Source: Parachlamydiaceae bacterium (GTDB taxonomy: Bacteria; Chlamydiota; Chlamydiia; Chlamydiales; Parachlamydiaceae). From it: a stretch of DNA of 8,373 nucleotides. The first letter of the stretch is position 1; each line of letters opens with the position of its first letter. The notes beneath the pieces were generated by a model. It was not told the DNA's origin. It was given only the letters and a program-made list of their open reading frames with translations, and searched no databases. Positions 5,942-8,373 of the stretch are shown here, in pieces. The translations under genes and the position numbers were made by a program. The DNA is taken from positions 1-8,373 of the forward strand of contig JACDDG010000090.1 of the NCBI GenBank assembly GCA_013817115.1, in the 5' to 3' direction.

Positions 5942-7162
5942 TTGAAGGATAATCCGGTATCCACTTTATTACCCCTGGATGTTGATGCGGAATGGATTCG
6001 CATCCGGACGTGCGAGGCTGATATTATGGAAATCCTGAAGAGCTATGTCGAAGATAAATTCGGTCCCCAAATGTGCTTAGCAGCTATGGGAGAATTTGCA
6101 TTAGATGGTGAGGTTTCTGTCGATATGAGCCAATATCAGGCCTTTTTTGACTACTGGTTTTATTTTACTTGGAAAATCGATAGCGACTTATTCGATTACT
6201 CGAATGATTCAAATCAAGAGCTTACAATTGCCGATGCCATCTTGAAGGAATATCCGGGGCGATTTACGTCATACCAAAAGCGATTTATCCGAGCAGCATG
6301 CGACACCCCCTTTACTTTTTATATTATTGAAGATATCATTCCGGAGCACAGGCTCATTCTAAAAGACATCTTCACGCATAATCAAGTCGTGGCCAAAGAG
6401 CGCAAGGGGACTCAAAAAGCCAAAAAAGGCAATATCACATTTGGCCGGCAGGTCACTCTTGATAATCAATCGATAATGGTGGGCTTTGCTCCATTCCCCA
6501 TCCCTAATCATTATTTTACCGAGCTGATGAGTGCGCGTGAATCTTTGTGCGAATCAATATCGCCACAAAATTGCACATTAGAATTATTGCGGGATAGTGA
6601 TTTCGAGGTTCGGAAATTATATTTTGATGTTTTGAAAAGGGCGATGACGCCCACAAAGTTTGCAAATACAGATTTTGAACTCATACTTCTACACGATATT
6701 GTATTTGAATTGAAATGTTCTCTTCGTGAAGCATTCGACAAGCTGTTTGGACTTTGTCAAGGGGAAGATCCGGAGAATTGGCTATCCTCTGATCAAGTAA
6801 TATGTGACAAATATGGAAAATTAATGAAGGTTAAGTTTTTTTGGCTAGAACAACCTACTTCTAAATCGGTAATCACCGCAAATAAGGCATTGCACGTCGG
6901 CTATAATGTGGAGATTGTCTCTAACCAAACCATATACCCTAAAGCCACTGCTTTGGAGAATGCTGCAATAGCTGATCTGACAATTACTCCATCGGAATTA
7001 ACAGTCTTTGCCAATTCGGAAAATCGGGCTAAAAAGATCAAGGAAGAAATCCTCAATCGATTAGGGCCACAAGTGGTCTACAAAACTTGTAAAATCACTG
7101 ATCCTCATGATGAATTTTTTGGAAAATCAAACGATATGCAGTTATCGGCCTCTTGCCTTTGA
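5942..7162 (+). CDS. C-terminal half of the interrupted SEC-C protein
   Basis: This is the uninterrupted frame of 406 residues counted from a TTG at 5942. The first in-frame ATG is at 6026. Neither start has a convincing ribosome binding site, and the coding sense of the frame extends upstream to 5864 through the SEC-C cysteines. It is therefore better read as the tail of one gene than as an independent gene. It looks soluble, with acidic and aromatic-rich segments (for example QYQAFFDYWFYFTWKIDSDL), and no known domain is recognised. Confidence 0.4.
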   Translation: MKDNPVSTLLPLDVDAEWIRIRTCEADIMEILKSYVEDKFGPQMCLAAMGEFALDGEVSVDMSQYQAFFDYWFYFTWKIDSDLFDYSNDSNQELTIADAILKEYPGRFTSYQKRFIRAACDTPFTFYIIEDIIPEHRLILKDIFTHNQVVAKERKGTQKAKKGNITFGRQVTLDNQSIMVGFAPFPIPNHYFTELMSARESLCESISPQNCTLELLRDSDFEVRKLYFDVLKRAMTPTKFANTDFELILLHDIVFELKCSLREAFDKLFGLCQGEDPENWLSSDQVICDKYGKLMKVKFFWLEQPTSKSVITANKALHVGYNVEIVSNQTIYPKATALENAAIADLTITPSELTVFANSENRAKKIKEEILNRLGPQVVYKTCKITDPHDEFFGKSNDMQLSASCL

Positions 7163-7207
7163 AGCAACTATACATACTGCGCTCGGGCTCAAAGTTAAGA
7201 TAAGATA

Positions 7208-7380
7208 TTAATTACGGGTTAAGTGCGAAAAAACGCCACAAACATTTTTTGTTAAAAATTTGAGAGCAAAAAAAGAGGTTTCCCTGCCGCTCTCTATTAC
7301 CCGTATCTTTTCAGGCGACTGCCCTAAAGTCCCAATGGGGACGGCCCTGTCTTTAGCCCATAGGTGTGACCGATCGAACC
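7208..7380. other. Unrecognised segment between the SEC-C gene and copy 3
   Basis: This stretch has no match to the repeated family and is open in two frames. The minus frame reads a plausible protein tail (GTLGQSPEKIRVIESGRETS, then SFFALKFLTKN, ending at 7208). The plus frame from 7260 only joins into copy 3. It could be the end of a transposase or other mobile gene joined to copy 3, but no terminal repeats were found and I cannot name it. Confidence 0.3.
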
Positions 7381-7892
7381 ACTGGATAGCTCCATATTTT
7401 GCGCATGCATTAGAGATCACAGAATCGAATCTCAAAGTACAAGATTGTTTCAACAAATTAGAGCCAACAAAAAAAATTCTCAAAAAGTGTTGTGCAGATT
7501 TACAAGAAATGTCACGCTTGTCTGACAGCGGCATAGAGTCATTTAAAGAAAATGAGCACTTAAATGAACTCGTTAAAAAAATAAGTTCTCTTTCGAAAGG
7601 TGAGAGTTGTTTAATTCCTATACTTAGCCCAGCACATGCGACTCTCATGCGTATTGAAAATACTGGAGAAGAAAAGTAAGGATTCTCTTTTATAATACAG
7701 GAGGGGGGTTGGAGATTATCACGCTAAAGGAAACAATGATGATACTTATCAAACCTTTATCGAATATACAGATGTTCCTATTGGAAATCTGCAGAATCCT
7801 GAAAATTTTGACAGCCTTATAGAAAAACGAATGTCTATGTCTCGAGTATATGAAATGGTACAAAAGTTGGCCGAAGGTGGTATCAAGCAACC
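7379..7892 (+). pseudogene. Fragment of the repeated family, copy 3 (His/Asn motif segment, 3' truncated)
   Basis: Similarity to copy 1 begins at WIAPYFAHALEITES and runs through LNELVKKISSLSKGES, AHATLMRIENTGEEK (His codon 7635-7637), LFYNTG, YQTFIEYTDVPIGNLQ and YEMVQKLAEGGIKQP. It stops just before the Cys motif. The frame holds where copy 1 has its first loss (LKKCCADLQEMSR). It then loses a base in the A-run after GEE (TAA at 7677-7679) and another in the GGAGG run near 7704. The right end at about 7892 runs directly into a truncated antitoxin gene. It is clearly non-functional but is the key to reconstructing the ancestral reading frame. Confidence 0.8.
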
Positions 7893-7993
7893 TGTACGCC
7901 ATGTTTGGTGATTACAAATTTTTTTCCGTTTATTACTTCACTCAATAGTGCCGAAAAATGAGTCTTCGCCTCAAATGCCCCAAAATGTTTCAT
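7883..7993 (-). pseudogene. Truncated Phd/YefM-type antitoxin, cut by the repeated-family fragment
   Basis: Read from ATG 7993 on the minus strand, preceded by GGAGGGG, the frame gives 36 residues: MKHFGAFEAKTHFSALLSEV, then INGKKFVITKHGVQVA, and a TGA at 7883-7885. It shares EAKTHFSAL and overall layout with the intact antitoxin at 562-810. The real gene should continue for another 35-45 residues and be followed by a toxin. Instead the sequence becomes copy 3 within the word GVQVA. No toxin remains in the window, so this is an orphan start. It might still make a DNA-binding stub. Confidence 0.75.
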
Positions 7994-8002
7994 CACCCCT
8001 CC

Positions 8003-8045
8003 TTTTCAACTAGTTCATATATTTAGACTGGTCTGTACTGAATTT
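8003..8045 (-). promoter_or_regulatory. Probable operator region of the truncated antitoxin
   Basis: AGAC-TG-GTCT (8025-8034) is a perfect inverted repeat with a 2-base spacer, about 30 bases upstream of the antitoxin start. It resembles the GTCTA/TAGAC units upstream of the intact operon, in keeping with an autoregulator site. Confidence 0.4.
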
Positions 8046-8296
8046 ATCGTCAAAATAATTCGATGCCTTTTCTTTTCGAGATCAGTATTCGTGAGTTAAA
8101 GAGTGGTTGCTAACTTATTGGAGGCTAGGATACGAAGGCACGGCATTGGAATCATGCTTTTATCTTTTTTTGGAAAAAGTTATGCAGGGGAAATATCGCA
8201 AAACCTTTTAAAATAAACTTGAAAGCATGCAGGCGTTGCTATTTACTTGCCCACTATTATGCCTTCTTTATGGGACTCACGAGGTATTTCAACTTT
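8041..8296. other. Gene-free stretch with a spaced inverted repeat
   Basis: No reading frame here has coding character. CATGCTTT (8153-8160) is matched by AAAGCATG (8222-8229) about 60 bases away. Between them is a small AT hairpin (CTTTTT and AAAAAG around 8164-8179). These could be ends of a tiny mobile repeat or chance. Confidence 0.3.
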
Positions 8297-8373
8297 CCCA
8301 GGCCTCCGTGTCTCGCATGCGCTCGCAACTCCGACCTGGGCTGTAATATGGCGACCCATTCGGGCCTCAACCA
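8297..8373. repeat. Second copy of the GC-rich dispersed repeat, opposite orientation, cut by window edge
   Basis: CCCAGG (8297-8302) pairs with CCTGGG (8335-8340), and CCTGGGCTGTAA follows. The reverse complement of 4811-4880 shows the same order: CCCAGGCT, a 28-base loop, then CCTGGGCTGTAA and a CCxxxCGGG-like tail. The shared core plus layout marks it as the same family, diverged in the loop. It probably continues past the window. Confidence 0.55.

Larger units (their letters stand above)
5363..7162 (+). pseudogene. SEC-C zinc-motif protein gene interrupted by one in-frame TAA
   Basis: Frame 2 is open for 600 codons from ATG 5363 to TGA 7160-7162 except for a single TAA at 5861-5863 (codon 167). 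After it the frame continues without an ATG through a textbook SEC-C motif, NDPCFCGTGKKYKKCC, with cysteines at positions 180, 182, 191 and 192. SEC-C motifs bind Zn and occur at the end of SecA and in many small or multidomain bacterial proteins. The N-terminal half has a second cysteine cluster, CFDPECDC (47-54). The C-terminal ~400 residues are soluble and unrecognised. Lack of a shift or gap and intact coding on both sides indicate one recently broken gene, since CAA or AAA would restore it by one base. Function is unknown beyond probable metal binding. Confidence 0.8.

Noticed and set aside
6511..6741. Minus-strand 76-residue frame inside the SEC-C gene
   Set aside because: It is serine-rich shadow coding opposite a convincing plus-strand frame.
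7163..7260. Rho-independent terminator after the SEC-C gene
   Set aside because: Only a weak ACAAA/TTTGT pairing was found near the T-run, with no GC-rich stem.
7690..7902. Minus-strand 70-residue frame
   Set aside because: It is antisense to copy 3, with no RBS or family features.
1..8373. tRNA, rRNA or riboswitch genes
   Set aside because: No cloverleaf, rRNA signature or recognisable aptamer core was seen on either strand by eye.

Overview
The window is AT-rich DNA with many broken genes, dispersed repeats and a toxin-antitoxin pair. It looks like an accessory, gene-decay region of a bacterium, possibly host-associated. No gene fixes the taxon. An amoeba-associated lineage (environmental Chlamydiae, Legionella/Coxiella-like) would fit, but that is an impression.

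Layout. 1-171 is the 3' end of an unrecognised + strand gene. It converges on a minus-strand type II toxin-antitoxin operon (Phd/YefM-like antitoxin 562-810, PIN-domain VapC-like toxin 176-562, one-base overlap). 811-1286 is AT-rich and holds the operon's control region, a hairpin, a doubtful small ORF and a tandem 11-mer. 1287-3350 is a long decayed + strand gene split over several frames (copy 1). It abuts an intact minus-strand gene (3356-4699) for an AlbA_2/Schlafen-type, HATPase-like, winged-helix protein. That gene's promoter is overlaid by five or six copies of an octamer, TGGGTCRA. Upstream of it is a GC-rich repeat island (4811-4916), then a second fragment of the broken family (copy 2, 4964-5167). 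5363-7162 is a SEC-C zinc-motif gene cut by one in-frame TAA. An unrecognised segment (about 7208-7380) follows, then copy 3 (7379-7892), whose right edge runs into a truncated Phd-like antitoxin gene (7883-7993, minus). The window ends in gene-free DNA and a second copy of the GC-rich repeat family.

The main object is the three-copy family. Aligning the copies by eye shows that they decayed independently, because each keeps the frame where another lost it. The combined ancestral protein has a conserved His (xHATLxxIEN), then LFYNTGDG, then a Cys in GGSCAYQSFLAMIR. That order resembles Ulp1/YopJ-like (clan CE) cysteine peptidases, but the activity is inferred. The second point of interest is the octamer array on the AlbA_2 gene promoter, which suggests autoregulation. 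The genes do not form one pathway: the window reads as a mosaic of a TA module, a regulator-like gene and remnants of a multicopy family.
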